DNA of 64,000 nucleotides from Pseudomonadota bacterium (lineage in GTDB: Bacteria; Pseudomonadota; Gammaproteobacteria; Xanthomonadales; Xanthomonadaceae), in assembly GCA_018242365.1 (NCBI GenBank), contig JAFECB010000028.1:1-64000 (forward strand), in the 5' to 3' direction. The position numbers and the translations under genes are program-made. Positions 28,234 through 37,278 of the stretch are shown here, piece by piece; position 1 is the first letter of the stretch, and each line of letters begins with the position of its first letter. A model generated the notes under the pieces. It saw nothing but the letters and a program-made list of their open reading frames with translations. It was not told the origin of the DNA and did no database searches.

Positions 28234-29103
28234 TCAGCGCTTGCGCCGTGCCCGCGGGTGCGCCGCGTCGTAGGCCTTGGCAAGATGCTGGAAATCCAGA
28301 TGCGTGTAGATCTGGGTGGTGGCGATGTCGGAGTGACCGAGCAGCTCCTGCACGCCGCGCAGGTCGCCGGAGGATTCCAGCACGTGGCTGGCGAAGCTGT
28401 GACGCAGCAGGTGCGGGTGGATACGCTTGAGCACGCCCTGACGCAGCGCCAACCGTTTCATCCGCAATTGGATCGCGCGGGCGCTGATCTGCTTGCCGCC
28501 GCGACCGGGGAACACGAAGCCATCGCTTGATCCGGCGGATTCCGTCCGCCACGCCTGCAGTGCGTCGCGGGCATGCGAACCCACAGGCACGATCCGCTGC
28601 TTGCTGCCCTTGCCGAGCACGCTGACCAGGCCCTGTTCGAAATCGAGGTCGCGCCAGCGCAATGCGCACACCTCCGACAGTCGCAAACCGGACGAATAGA
28701 ACAACTCCAGTATTGCGCGATCACGCAGCCCCAGTGGCGCGTCGGTGGCCACTTCGACCAGTTGCACCGCCTCGTCGACATCGAGCACCTGCGGCAATTT
28801 GCGCGACGCCTTCGGTGCACGCACGCCCTCGGTCGGCAACGCCGCGATCCGGCCCTGCTTGAGCAGCCAGCGATACAGGCTGCGACACGCGGATAGCCTG
28901 CGCTGCAGGGACTTCGGGGCCAGCCCGCGGCGGTGTTCGTGGGCGATGAAGGCGCGGATGTCCTCGTCACGCAAGTCGAGCAGATCCCGCCCCTGTGCCC
29001 AGCCCACCAGTGCGGCAAGATCCAGCCGATAGGCCTCCAGCGTATGCGCGGAGCGTTGCCGCTCGACGGCCAGATGGGCAAGGAAGGCTTCAACAGGCGA
29101 CAT
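28234..29103 (-). CDS. xerC: Tyrosine recombinase XerC
   Basis: 289 residues. The SAM-like N-terminal core-binding domain (AHTLEAYRLDLAALVGW) precedes the catalytic domain with the tyrosine recombinase residues: Arg in SSGLRLSEV, Lys in LGKGSKQR, HLLRHS (HxxR), LGHSD and the nucleophile Tyr in IYTHLD. With XerD it resolves chromosome dimers at dif. Synteny with dapF and DUF484 is that of gammaproteobacteria. Confidence 0.95.
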   Translation of the reverse strand: MSPVEAFLAHLAVERQRSAHTLEAYRLDLAALVGWAQGRDLLDLRDEDIRAFIAHEHRRGLAPKSLQRRLSACRSLYRWLLKQGRIAALPTEGVRAPKASRKLPQVLDVDEAVQLVEVATDAPLGLRDRAILELFYSSGLRLSEVCALRWRDLDFEQGLVSVLGKGSKQRIVPVGSHARDALQAWRTESAGSSDGFVFPGRGGKQISARAIQLRMKRLALRQGVLKRIHPHLLRHSFASHVLESSGDLRGVQELLGHSDIATTQIYTHLDFQHLAKAYDAAHPRARRKR

Positions 29104-29172
29104 GCGTCCTATCCTGCCACCGATGCTCGCCGGCGGAGTGTCGGGTGTGGGTTTGTGGGGAGTTCAAGTGCG

Positions 29173-29268
29173 TTTTTGACGCGGATCAGGGCGGATCAAT
29201 ACGGATCAAGCGAAGCAATCCATTGGATTTTCGCTTGATCCGTTCCTCCGCGCCCATCCGCGTCAAAA
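29173..29268. repeat. Large imperfect palindrome between DUF484 and xerC
   Basis: The arms at 29173-29213 and 29230-29268 are near reverse complements: TTTTGACGCGGAT at both outer ends and ACGGATCAAGCGAA at both inner ends, around a loop of about 15 bp. The motif GACGCGGA plus ACGGATC also occurs in the tandem repeats at 61.7-62.1 kb, which points to a second dispersed repeat family. It could also act as a transcription-processing hairpin inside the operon. Confidence 0.7.
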
Positions 29269-29271
29269 GCC

Positions 29272-29949
29272 CTATGCAAACCGCTGCATGGCCGCGCTCA
29301 GGGATTCGCCCATCATCCGCAGGAACAAGGTGCCCATGCCGGGGAAGAAGCGGTTGCCGTCGCGGCTACCCACTGCGACCAGGCCCGTGCCCGGCAGGTT
29401 CAGCAGGGCCGAGCTCTGCACCTCGTCGGCGCGGACGCCGTACAACAGCGCGTTCTTGTCCGGGTGCAGGCGGCCGCAGACTGGCTCACCGCTGGCCAGC
29501 AGGTCCTGAAAGCCGGCCAGGCGTGGGCTGTCCGATGGCAGGTGCTGGTACCAGTCGGTGCCTTCGAGACCATCGACCGTGCGGAAGCCGACGATGCGCA
29601 CGAGATCGCCCTGGAAATCCTCGGCCAATGTCGCTGCCATCGCGCGCAGGGTGTCGGCGGCAGTGGTCTGGCGCAGCAGCGCCAGGGTCAGTTGATGGGT
29701 ACGCACCGCCAGCCGTTCGTTGTCCTGGGCATTGCCGTACAACTCATGCAGGCGACGATTGAGCTCGCGATTCTTGTCGCGCAGCACGTCGAGCTGGTAA
29801 CTCGCCAGCGACGCCGCCGGGCCGTCTTCGCGCGGCACCACCAAGGTCAGCGCAAGGTCCGGGAATTGCTGCAGGAAATTCGGATGCCGGCGCAGCCACG
29901 CCGCCACTTCATGCGCGCCGAGCTTTTCGGTGCTGTCATTGAAATCCAT
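29272..29949 (-). CDS. DUF484 family protein
   Basis: 225 residues from ATG 29949, or 229 from GTG 29961, which would overlap dapF. GAF-like DUF484 domain with the family N-terminus VAAWLRRHPNFLQQFPDL, a coiled segment (DKNRELNRRLHELYGNAQDNERL) and a C-terminal VAVGSRDGNRFFPGMGTLFLRMMGE. This family stands between dapF and xerC in many gammaproteobacteria; its role is unknown. Confidence 0.92.
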   Translation of the reverse strand: MDFNDSTEKLGAHEVAAWLRRHPNFLQQFPDLALTLVVPREDGPAASLASYQLDVLRDKNRELNRRLHELYGNAQDNERLAVRTHQLTLALLRQTTAADTLRAMAATLAEDFQGDLVRIVGFRTVDGLEGTDWYQHLPSDSPRLAGFQDLLASGEPVCGRLHPDKNALLYGVRADEVQSSALLNLPGTGLVAVGSRDGNRFFPGMGTLFLRMMGESLSAAMQRFA

Positions 29950-29951
29950 GG

Positions 29952-30782
29952 TCACAACCACTCCCCCTCGAAAACGAAGGCGGTCGGGCCGCCCATGTAA
30001 ATGTTGCCGCTATCGGCATCGATGCGGACGTACAGGGTGCCGCCGGGCAGTTTGACGGCGACGCCGCCCTCGGCATCGACGCGGCCGCGCTGGGCCAGCA
30101 CCGCCACTGCCGCGCAGGCACCGCTGCCGCAGGCCAGAGTCTCACCGACCCCGCGTTCGTACACGCGCAGGCGGATGCAGTCGGGTGCCATGACTTGGGC
30201 CACACCGACATTGCACGATTGCGGGAACGACGCGCTGGCTTGCAGCAGCGGGCCGAGGCGTTCGAGGTCAGTGCGGCGCACGTCCTCCACCTCGATCACC
30301 GCATGTGGATTGCCCATCGACACCGCGCCGAAGTCCAGCGGCCTGCCGTCGATGTCCAGCGTGTAGCTCGCCTGCGCCGATGCGACTCCAGCCAGCGGAA
30401 TGGCAGCCGGTTCGAACTGTGGGCGGCCCATGTCGATCACGAAACCGTCGTCGTCGTGCTGAACCGGATGCGTTCCGGCCGGGCTATCGATGCAAAAAGC
30501 GCCTTGCCTCGGCGCGCTGCCATCGCGCACCAACCAGGCAGCAATGCAGCGCGCGCCATTGCCGCACTGGCCGGAAGCCGAGCCATCGGCATTCCAGATG
30601 CGATAGGACGCCACTGCCGCTGCGCTGCGCGGCGGTTCGATGGTCAGGATCTGGTCGCAGCCGACGCCGACCTCGCGATTGGCCAGGTGCGCGCACAGGT
30701 CGGGTGCCGGTGCCGGCCTGCCTCCGCGCAAGTCCAGCACGACGAAGTCGTTGCCGGCACCGTGCATCTTGGAAAAGCGCAT
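29952..30782 (-). CDS. dapF: Diaminopimelate epimerase
   Basis: 276 residues from ATG 30782 ([13 protein letters not shown], the invariant N-terminus). The two catalytic cysteines lie in GQCGNGARC and ACGSGACA. It interconverts LL- and meso-diaminopimelate, supplying lysine and peptidoglycan. The stop lies next to the DUF484 start, so the two are coupled; lptM is just upstream. Confidence 0.97.
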   Translation of the reverse strand: MRFSKMHGAGNDFVVLDLRGGRPAPAPDLCAHLANREVGVGCDQILTIEPPRSAAAVASYRIWNADGSASGQCGNGARCIAAWLVRDGSAPRQGAFCIDSPAGTHPVQHDDDGFVIDMGRPQFEPAAIPLAGVASAQASYTLDIDGRPLDFGAVSMGNPHAVIEVEDVRRTDLERLGPLLQASASFPQSCNVGVAQVMAPDCIRLRVYERGVGETLACGSGACAAVAVLAQRGRVDAEGGVAVKLPGGTLYVRIDADSGNIYMGGPTAFVFEGEWL

Positions 30783-30789
30783 GGCAGGC

Positions 30790-30960
30790 TCAGGGTGTCG
30801 TGCTGGTCGGCGCGTCAGTGGTTGTCGCGGGCGTACCCGCCTCCGCTGCCGGTGTCGTGGTGTCGGTTTGTGGCTTGTCGGGCATGACCAGCGGCCCCTT
30901 GTTGCCACAGGCGGCCAGCAGGCAGGACAGGAAACAGAGCAGGGCGATGCGCTTGATCAT
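30790..30960 (-). CDS. lptM: LPS-translocon maturation lipoprotein LptM
   Basis: 56 residues from ATG 30960. Signal II peptide [18 protein letters not shown], then GNKGPLVMP, the conserved start of mature LptM (formerly YifL), then a Thr/Ala/Pro-rich tail. LptM assists disulfide formation in LptD at the outer membrane. Located immediately before dapF, as in most gammaproteobacteria. Confidence 0.9.
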   Translation of the reverse strand: MIKRIALLCFLSCLLAACGNKGPLVMPDKPQTDTTTPAAEAGTPATTTDAPTSTTP

Positions 30961-31022
30961 GGTGGAAGTGTACCCGTGGCCCGCAGTGGCGTCGCGGTCG
31001 GGATTCCAGGCCGGGATTCCGG

Positions 31023-31385
31023 TCAGGCGCACGGCTCCGGGCGCCGCCACAGCCACAGGGTGACCGACGCCATGATCGCGATGCCCAGCGCCGGCACCCA
31101 CCAGACCGGCGAGAACACCAGCATGGAGATGGCGGACAGCGACATCATGCTCGTCGCCAGCCATTTGGCACGGCGGGCGACGGTGCCGTCGCGTTCCCAA
31201 TCAATGATGGCCTGGCCGAATTTCGGGTGGCTGACCAGCCAGTGCCGCAGGCGCTGCGAGCCGCGCGCGGCGGCAAACGCAGCCAACAGGATAAACGGCA
31301 CGGTCGGCATGATCGGCAGGAACGCGCCGATGATGCCCAGCACCAGGCTGGTCCAGGCCAGCGCTGCCCAAAGCCAGCGGGTCAT
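31023..31385 (-). CDS. YbaN/DUF454 family inner membrane protein
   Basis: 120 residues from ATG 31385. The family pattern GIIGAFLPIMPTVPFILLAAFAAARGS in the first hydrophobic hairpin and the following SHPKFGQAIIDWERDG are typical of DUF454. Two further membrane helices follow. Function unknown. It stands 62 bp before lptM on the same strand. Confidence 0.92.
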   Translation of the reverse strand: MTRWLWAALAWTSLVLGIIGAFLPIMPTVPFILLAAFAAARGSQRLRHWLVSHPKFGQAIIDWERDGTVARRAKWLATSMMSLSAISMLVFSPVWWVPALGIAIMASVTLWLWRRPEPCA

Positions 31386-31406
31386 GGAATGTATTTCATC
31401 GCTGGT

Positions 31407-31483
31407 GTAGGAGCGCACCGCAGGGGCGCGAGTCTGTTGCAGGATTCTGAAAGAGCGTTCGCGCCCCTTCGGTGCGCTCCTGC
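31407..31483. repeat. GTAG-type REP pair
   Basis: GTAGGAGCGCACCGCAGGGG facing CCCCTTCGGTGCGCTCCTGC around a loop of about 25 bp. It ends five bases before the stop codon of the S9 peptidase and begins 22 bp after the DUF454 start. Confidence 0.88.
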
Positions 31484-31487
31484 AGGT

Positions 31488-33641
31488 TCAATCGACACCC
31501 AGCTGCTCCAGCATGAAGGCGTACATCTCGGCCTGCTCGCGATAGCGGCGGAAGCGGCCGGATTTGCCTCCATGGCCAGCGTCCATGTTGGTGCGGAACA
31601 CCACCGGTGCAGACGCGGTGTCGAGATCGCGCAACCGCGCCACGTACTTGGCCGGCTCCCAGTACTGCACTTGCGAATCCCACAGCCCGGTGCCGACGAA
31701 CATCGCCGGGTAGGCCTGCACGCGCAGGTTGTCGTAGGGCGAATAGGTAGCCATGTAGGCGTAGGCGTCGCGCTGTTCCGGATTGCCCCATTCGTCGTAT
31801 TCGTTGGTGGTCAGCGGGATCGTCGGGTCCAGCATGGTGGTCAGCACGTCGACGAAGGGGACTTGCGACAGGATCACCCGATACTTGTCTGGAGCCATAT
31901 TGGCGATGGCGCCCATCAGCAGGCCACCGGCGCTGCCGCCGTACGCGGCCACACAGCCCGGTGCGGCATAGCCTTCGCGCACCAGGAAATCGGTGACATC
32001 GACGAAATCGGTGAAGGTGTTGCGCTTGTGCATCAGCTTGCCGTCGTCGTACCAAGCTCGGCCCATCTCTTGCCCGCCGCGCACATGGGCGATGGCATAG
32101 GCCATGCCGCGATCGAGCAGGCTGATCACGCTGACCGAAAAGCCCGGATCCGACGAGATGCCGTAACTGCCGTAGGCGTATTGCAGCAGCGCCGCCGTGC
32201 CGTCCTTGTGGAAGCCTTTGCGATACACGATCGACACCGGGATGCGGGTGCCATCGCGGGCAGTGGCCCAGAGCCGCTCGGTGACGTAGTTGGACGGGTC
32301 GTAGCCCGGCACCGGCTGCTGCTTGAGTTGGCGACGTTCGCCGCTGGCGATGTTCAGCTCGAAGGTGGTGGCGGGCGTGGTCAACGAGGTGTAGCCGTAG
32401 CGCAGCCAACCGCTTCCCGGTTCGCTGTTGGTCGCCAGCTCCATCGAATAGGCACTCTCGTCGGCCTGCACCGGGATGCTGCTGCCGTCCGGCCTGAGGA
32501 TGCGCAGCCGCTCCAGCCCGCCGCTGCGCTCGGCTACCGCGATGAAGCCGTCGAACAGTTCGAAGCCTTCGATCAGCACCGCAGGATCGTGCGCCAGCAG
32601 CGGCTTCCAGTCGTCGCGCGAGGTACTGCCGTCGGCGGTAGTCATCAGCTGGAAATTGCTTGCGCCGCCGTCATTGGTGCGGATCACCCAATGACCGTCG
32701 ATGTGGTCGGCGTCGTATTCCACCTCGCTTGCGCGCGGCGCGAGCACGGCAAAGGTTTCTGGATTTGATGCCGGTGCGTAGCGCAGCTCCGAAGACAGTG
32801 TGCTGGACAGACCGATCACGATGTACTGGTCGTCGCGGCTGCGGTCGATGCCCATGTAGAAACTGTCGTCGTGCTCTTCGTAGACCACCGGATCGACGTT
32901 CGAATCGGTGCCGAGGACGTGCTTCTTCACCCGCACGGTGAGCAGGGTCTCCGGATCGTTTTCGACATAGAACAAGGTGCGGTTGTCGTCCGCCCAGACC
33001 AGGTTGTCGGCGACGCCGGGGATGCTGTCCGGGTAGGTCTGGCCAGTCTCGAGATTGCGGAAATGGATGCGGTACTGGCGGCGACCGTTGTCATCCTCCG
33101 CCCAGGCCAGCAGGCGGTTGTCGGGCGAAATGGTGAAGTCGCCGACGTTGTAGTAATCCTTGCCCACAGCCAGAGCATTGACATCCAGCAGGACCTGTTC
33201 GCCGCTGAAATCGGCGGCGGAATTGGCCTGCAGGATCGATAGCGCATCGATGCCGGGGCCGTCCTTGCGGCGTGCGTGGATCGGGTAATCCTTGCCGGTC
33301 TCGTAGCGCGTGTAATACCACCAGCCGCGCTGCCGGTACGGCACGCTGGCGTCGTCCTGCTGGATGCGACCGACGATTTCATCGTACAGGCGGGCCTGCA
33401 CCGGCTTGGTGGGCGCCAGCACGGCGTCGGCGTAGGCATTCTCGGCATTGAGGTAGGCCAGCATTGCCGGATTCTTGCGGCTGTCATCGCGCAGCCAGTA
33501 ATACGGATCCTGCCGCTGCGCGCCGTGCGGTGCGGTGACGGTGTGCGGCACCTGCGCGGCATCGGGTGCGGTCGGCAGGGTTTGGGCGTGAGCGATCGGG
33601 GTCATGAGCAGCAGGCTGGCAAGGAAGCGGATCGGCAGCAT
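31488..33641 (-). CDS. S9 family oligopeptidase (protease II-like)
   Basis: 717 residues from ATG 33641. A signal peptide (MLPIRFLASLLLMTPIAHAQ) is followed by the seven-bladed propeller and the alpha/beta hydrolase domain. Catalytic triad: Ser in AAYGGSAGGLLMG, Asp in the VGTGLWDSQVQYWEP region and His in MDAGHGGKSGR. The Glu-rich and Asp residues that select basic P1 residues in oligopeptidase B are plausible here. It cleaves short peptides, presumably in the periplasm. A second S9 peptidase follows upstream on the same strand. Confidence 0.93.
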   Translation of the reverse strand: MLPIRFLASLLLMTPIAHAQTLPTAPDAAQVPHTVTAPHGAQRQDPYYWLRDDSRKNPAMLAYLNAENAYADAVLAPTKPVQARLYDEIVGRIQQDDASVPYRQRGWWYYTRYETGKDYPIHARRKDGPGIDALSILQANSAADFSGEQVLLDVNALAVGKDYYNVGDFTISPDNRLLAWAEDDNGRRQYRIHFRNLETGQTYPDSIPGVADNLVWADDNRTLFYVENDPETLLTVRVKKHVLGTDSNVDPVVYEEHDDSFYMGIDRSRDDQYIVIGLSSTLSSELRYAPASNPETFAVLAPRASEVEYDADHIDGHWVIRTNDGGASNFQLMTTADGSTSRDDWKPLLAHDPAVLIEGFELFDGFIAVAERSGGLERLRILRPDGSSIPVQADESAYSMELATNSEPGSGWLRYGYTSLTTPATTFELNIASGERRQLKQQPVPGYDPSNYVTERLWATARDGTRIPVSIVYRKGFHKDGTAALLQYAYGSYGISSDPGFSVSVISLLDRGMAYAIAHVRGGQEMGRAWYDDGKLMHKRNTFTDFVDVTDFLVREGYAAPGCVAAYGGSAGGLLMGAIANMAPDKYRVILSQVPFVDVLTTMLDPTIPLTTNEYDEWGNPEQRDAYAYMATYSPYDNLRVQAYPAMFVGTGLWDSQVQYWEPAKYVARLRDLDTASAPVVFRTNMDAGHGGKSGRFRRYREQAEMYAFMLEQLGVD

Positions 33642-33737
33642 GGATGGGGCCTCCCGAGTGGGTTTGCAACGGCCGGACCTCCCGCACAAGCGGACGGTGC
33701 GCGTGTTCGCATCGTCGGGGCAGGATATCGCGGCGGG

Positions 33738-33855
33738 GTCGCGCCCCTGCGGTGCACTCCTACGGGATTGTGCAGGAGCGCACGCAGGCCGACGGGCGCG
33801 ATCGTGCGATGCAAAACCTTCGATTCGCGACCGCGCCCCTGCGATGTGCTCTTAC
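33738..33855. repeat. GTAG-type REP cluster
   Basis: Three REP arms: minus-oriented at 33738-33762, plus-oriented and degenerate at 33772-33804, and minus-oriented at 33826-33855. In the last, the head GTAAGAGC overlaps the TAA stop codon (33852-33854) of the S9A peptidase. Confidence 0.8.
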
Positions 33856-35942
33856 CGCTTCAACCGGTTCCACAGGAAGGTCCAGGCCAGCGCGGTCATG
33901 TGCGCGGCCTGGGCATTGTCGGCGGCGCCGCCGTGGCCGCCTTCGACGTTCTCGTAGTAATGCACGTCCTTCCCGGCGGCTTCCATCTTCGCCATCATCT
34001 TGCGTGCGTGCGCCGGATGCACGCGGTCGTCCTTGGTCGAGGTCAGGAACAGCGTTGGTGGATAGGTCTTGGCCGGATCGAACAGGTGATAGGGCGAGAA
34101 GGTCTTGATGAACTCCCAGTCACTGGTGTCGGGATTGCCGTACTCGGCCATCCACGACGCGCCGGCCAGCAGGTGGCTGTAGCGCTTCATGTCCAGCAGC
34201 GGCACTTGCACGACGATCGCACCGAATTTTTCCGGGTACTGGGTAAGCATGTTGCCCATCAGCAGGCCGCCATTGCTGCCGCCCATGGTGCCCAGGTGCG
34301 CCGGCGAGGTGATGCGGCGGGCGACCAGATCATCGGCGATCGCGGCGAAGTCTTCGTAGGCCTTGTGGCGGTTGGCCTTGAGCGCGGCCTGGTGCCAGCG
34401 CGGGCCGTATTCGCCGCCGCCGCGGATATTGGCCAGCACGTAGACGCCGCCGCGTTCCAGCCAGCCCTTGCCGATCGAACCCGAATAGGACGGCGTCATC
34501 GAGATTTCGAAGCCGCCATAGCCGTACAGCAGGGTCGGGGCCGTGCCATCCAGTTTCAGGTCCTTCGGTCGCACCACGAAATACGGGACCTTGGTGCCGT
34601 CCTTGCTGGTGGCGAAGTGCTGTTCGATCACTTCCTTCCGCGCATCGAAGAAGGCGGGGTTGGACTTGAGCATCTCCGGTGCCTGGCCGACCTGCACCAG
34701 CGACAGCGTGGTCGGGGTGAGGAAATCGGTGGCGGTCATCCACACCGCATCGCTGTCATCGGGATCGACCGCGGCCACTGCCACCGTCCCCATCGGGGGC
34801 GCGCCGATGAAGTCCGATTTGCTCCAGGCACCGGTGTCGGGGGTGAGCACCGAGAGTCGGTTCTTGACGTCCTCCATCACGTTCAGGACAAGGTGATCGC
34901 GGGTCCAGGTATAGCCCGCCAGCGCGGCGTGATCGGTGGGCGTGAACAGGACAGTGAATTCACGCTTGCCGGCCATGAAATCGTTGAAGTTCGTGGCGAT
35001 CAGCGCGCCCGCCGGGTAGGTCTTGCCGCCCGCCGCGTACGCTTCGCGCAGTTCCAGCACCAGCCAGTCCTTGTGCACGCTCTTTTGCGCCGAGTTGGGC
35101 GCATCCACCTTGGTCAAGTGGCCGTCGGCGCCGCGCAGGTAGAGCTCATCGTTGTAGAAGGCCAGGGTGCGACTGACGAAATCGCGCTGGTAGCCGGGGG
35201 TGAAGTCGTGGAAGGCGGCGATGTACATGTCGCCGGGCTTGCCGGTGTAGACCGTGGTCGCGCTCGACAACGGCGTGCCGCGCTTCCAGACCTTGACGAT
35301 GTTGGGATAGCCCGAGCTGGTCATCGTGCCCGGCCCGAAATCGGTGAACACGTACACCGTGTTCTCGTCGATCCAGCTGAGGCCGCCCTTGGCCTCGGGG
35401 CGGAAGAAGCCGCCGTCGACGAACTGCTTGCGGGCCAGATCGAACTCGCGGGTGACGTCGGCATCGGAGCCGCCAGGTGAAAGCGTGATCAGGCAACGCT
35501 GGTAGGCGGGCTTCAGGCAATCGGCACCGTGCCAGACCCATTGCTTGCCTTCGGCGGCGTTGAGCGCGTCGAGGTCGAGCACGGTTTCCCACTGCGGCTC
35601 GGGCTTGCGGTATTCGTCCAAGGTGGTGCGCCGCCACAGGCCGCGCTGGTGCTGGGCGTCCTTCCAGAAGTTGTAGTAGTAATCGCCGATCTTCTCGACC
35701 CCGGGGATCTTGGCGTCGGAGTCGAGGATGGCGCGGATCTCGCCTTCCAGCGCCTTGAACTCCGGGGTCGCCGCGATCTCGGCCTCGGTGCGGGCGTTGT
35801 GGGCGTGCACCCAATCCAGCGAACGCGCGCCCTGCACGTCTTCCAGCCAGGCATAGGGATCGTCGGTCGAAGGTGTCTGCGCGGCGGCAGACGCGGCGAG
35901 GGCGAGGCCCGCGATCAGGCAGGCGTTGGAGAGTTGGGACAT
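33852..35942 (-). CDS. Prolyl oligopeptidase (S9A)
   Basis: 696 residues from ATG 35942. Signal peptide (MSQLSNACLIAGLALAASAAAQ), S9 N-terminal segment DDPYAWLEDVQGARSLDWV, propeller domain, and hydrolase domain with catalytic Ser in MGGSNGGLLMG, Asp in TSTKDDRVHPAHARKM and His in EGGHGGAAD. It cleaves Pro-X bonds in short peptides. Together with the neighbouring S9 peptidase it would process peptides released by the secreted M4 proteases; this is an inference. Confidence 0.95.
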   Translation of the reverse strand: MSQLSNACLIAGLALAASAAAQTPSTDDPYAWLEDVQGARSLDWVHAHNARTEAEIAATPEFKALEGEIRAILDSDAKIPGVEKIGDYYYNFWKDAQHQRGLWRRTTLDEYRKPEPQWETVLDLDALNAAEGKQWVWHGADCLKPAYQRCLITLSPGGSDADVTREFDLARKQFVDGGFFRPEAKGGLSWIDENTVYVFTDFGPGTMTSSGYPNIVKVWKRGTPLSSATTVYTGKPGDMYIAAFHDFTPGYQRDFVSRTLAFYNDELYLRGADGHLTKVDAPNSAQKSVHKDWLVLELREAYAAGGKTYPAGALIATNFNDFMAGKREFTVLFTPTDHAALAGYTWTRDHLVLNVMEDVKNRLSVLTPDTGAWSKSDFIGAPPMGTVAVAAVDPDDSDAVWMTATDFLTPTTLSLVQVGQAPEMLKSNPAFFDARKEVIEQHFATSKDGTKVPYFVVRPKDLKLDGTAPTLLYGYGGFEISMTPSYSGSIGKGWLERGGVYVLANIRGGGEYGPRWHQAALKANRHKAYEDFAAIADDLVARRITSPAHLGTMGGSNGGLLMGNMLTQYPEKFGAIVVQVPLLDMKRYSHLLAGASWMAEYGNPDTSDWEFIKTFSPYHLFDPAKTYPPTLFLTSTKDDRVHPAHARKMMAKMEAAGKDVHYYENVEGGHGGAADNAQAAHMTALAWTFLWNRLKR

Positions 35943-36038
35943 GGCGGGTTCCAATCCAGGGGCATTGAATCTGGAACGCTAGCACGCACCCGGCGGCGAG
36001 GCATGTCCCTTCAGCTTGCCTTTGACTGGACGCGAGGA

Positions 36039-36314
36039 TCAGGCGCGACGGGTGCCGGCTTGTACCATCACAGTCCGCTGGCCGTGCCAGTGCCGCGCCT
36101 GTACACGCCGCCGCCGCCGCGGCAAGGCCAAGCCAAGCTGGGGCCGACGGAAGCGATGCAGGCTCCACCAGGCGACCAGCGGCATCCCCACCAACCACAG
36201 CGGCAGCCAACCAATCCACAGGCTGCTGCCACGCGCAGCGGGGATCAGCACGACGGCGGCGATACCAAGGACAAGGAGTTGCCGCAGGGCGGCTTCGATT
36301 TGACGGTGTGACAT
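36039..36314 (-). CDS. Small membrane protein with Arg-rich tail
   Basis: 91 residues from ATG 36314 (GGAG seven bases upstream). Two membrane helices (about residues 10-28 and 33-50) and a basic C-terminal half (RRPQLGLALPRRRRRVQ). No family recognised. Confidence rests on the ribosome site and hydrophobicity pattern. Confidence 0.6.
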   Translation of the reverse strand: MSHRQIEAALRQLLVLGIAAVVLIPAARGSSLWIGWLPLWLVGMPLVAWWSLHRFRRPQLGLALPRRRRRVQARHWHGQRTVMVQAGTRRA

Positions 36315-36375
36315 GGCGAGGCTCCATCGGAAGGAGGTTCAGCCTGCCGTTTCCCCGTCGCACAGGTTGCGACGC

Positions 36376-37278
36376 TCAAAACCCCGCCGCGTCCAGCGCC
36401 TTTTCCGCCTCGCGCCGACCCAGATCGATCAATTCCGAGGCACGCCAGAACTCATAGAACTCGCAGGCATCACGCGGGATGCGGATCAGCAGCTCCGGCG
36501 GTTCCAGCGCCAGCTGCACGCGGGCGATGCGTTCCTGCATGGTGTCGAGCGCGCGCGACATCACTTCCATCAACTTGAAGTGGTGCTTCGGCTCGTCTTC
36601 CTCATCGTCGCCGAAATGCTTCTCCATCCAGCGCCCGAGGATGCCGGGCGCCGCCTTGCCACTTTCGGCGGCGAGTTCGCGCACCGGGTCTTCGGCGAGG
36701 CTCTGCGGCTGCGAATGGATATCGATCGCCACCACCCGATGCGGGCCGGCGAGGCGGGTGGCGGTGATCGGCAGCGGTGCCAGCAGGCCGCCATCGACCA
36801 ATTCCATGTCGCCGATGACCATCGGGGTGAAGATGCCGGGGATGGCGAACGAAGCGCGAATGGCATCCCACAAATCGCCTCGACGCAGCCAGACTTCGCG
36901 CTGGCGCAGCAGGTCCACCGCCACCGCGGTGAAATCGATGGGCAAGTCCTCGATGCGCGGCTCGCCGACCACCTCGCGCAGCTCCTTGACCAGGCGATCG
37001 CCGGTGAACATGGCCGGACGCCCGAAGCCGGGATCGAGCAGGCGCAGCATCTCGGCGCGACTGGTCATCTGCATCCAGCGGGTCAACTCGGCCAGTTTGC
37101 CGGCCGCACAGGCACCGCCGACCAGCGCGCCGCAGGAGGTGCCGGCAATCGCGCGAATGTGCAGCCCGCGTTCCTGCAGCACCTCGATCACGCCGATCTG
37201 GGCCAAGCCGCGCGCGCCGCCGGCGCCCAGTGCGAGCACGATGTTGCGATCCTCACCGGGCGCGACGCTCGTGTTCAT
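36376..37278 (-). CDS. Patatin-like phospholipase (RssA-type)
   Basis: 300 residues. Oxyanion loop LGAGGARGLAQIGVIEVL, nucleophile elbow AGTSCGALVGG (GxSxG, with Cys in place of the usual Ala) and catalytic Asp in ELVDGGLLAPLP. A Ser-Asp dyad acylhydrolase, probably cytoplasmic. The last 80 residues (EEDEPKHHFKLMEVMSRALDTMQ) are typical of the RssA branch. Its ATG overlaps the stop of the WYL regulator by 4 bases, so the two are translationally coupled. Confidence 0.92.
   Translation of the reverse strand: MNTSVAPGEDRNIVLALGAGGARGLAQIGVIEVLQERGLHIRAIAGTSCGALVGGACAAGKLAELTRWMQMTSRAEMLRLLDPGFGRPAMFTGDRLVKELREVVGEPRIEDLPIDFTAVAVDLLRQREVWLRRGDLWDAIRASFAIPGIFTPMVIGDMELVDGGLLAPLPITATRLAGPHRVVAIDIHSQPQSLAEDPVRELAAESGKAAPGILGRWMEKHFGDDEEDEPKHHFKLMEVMSRALDTMQERIARVQLALEPPELLIRIPRDACEFYEFWRASELIDLGRREAEKALDAAGF

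Noticed and set aside
33276..35480. A 734-codon plus-strand open frame
   Set aside because: It is antisense to the two S9 peptidases and has no recognisable domain.
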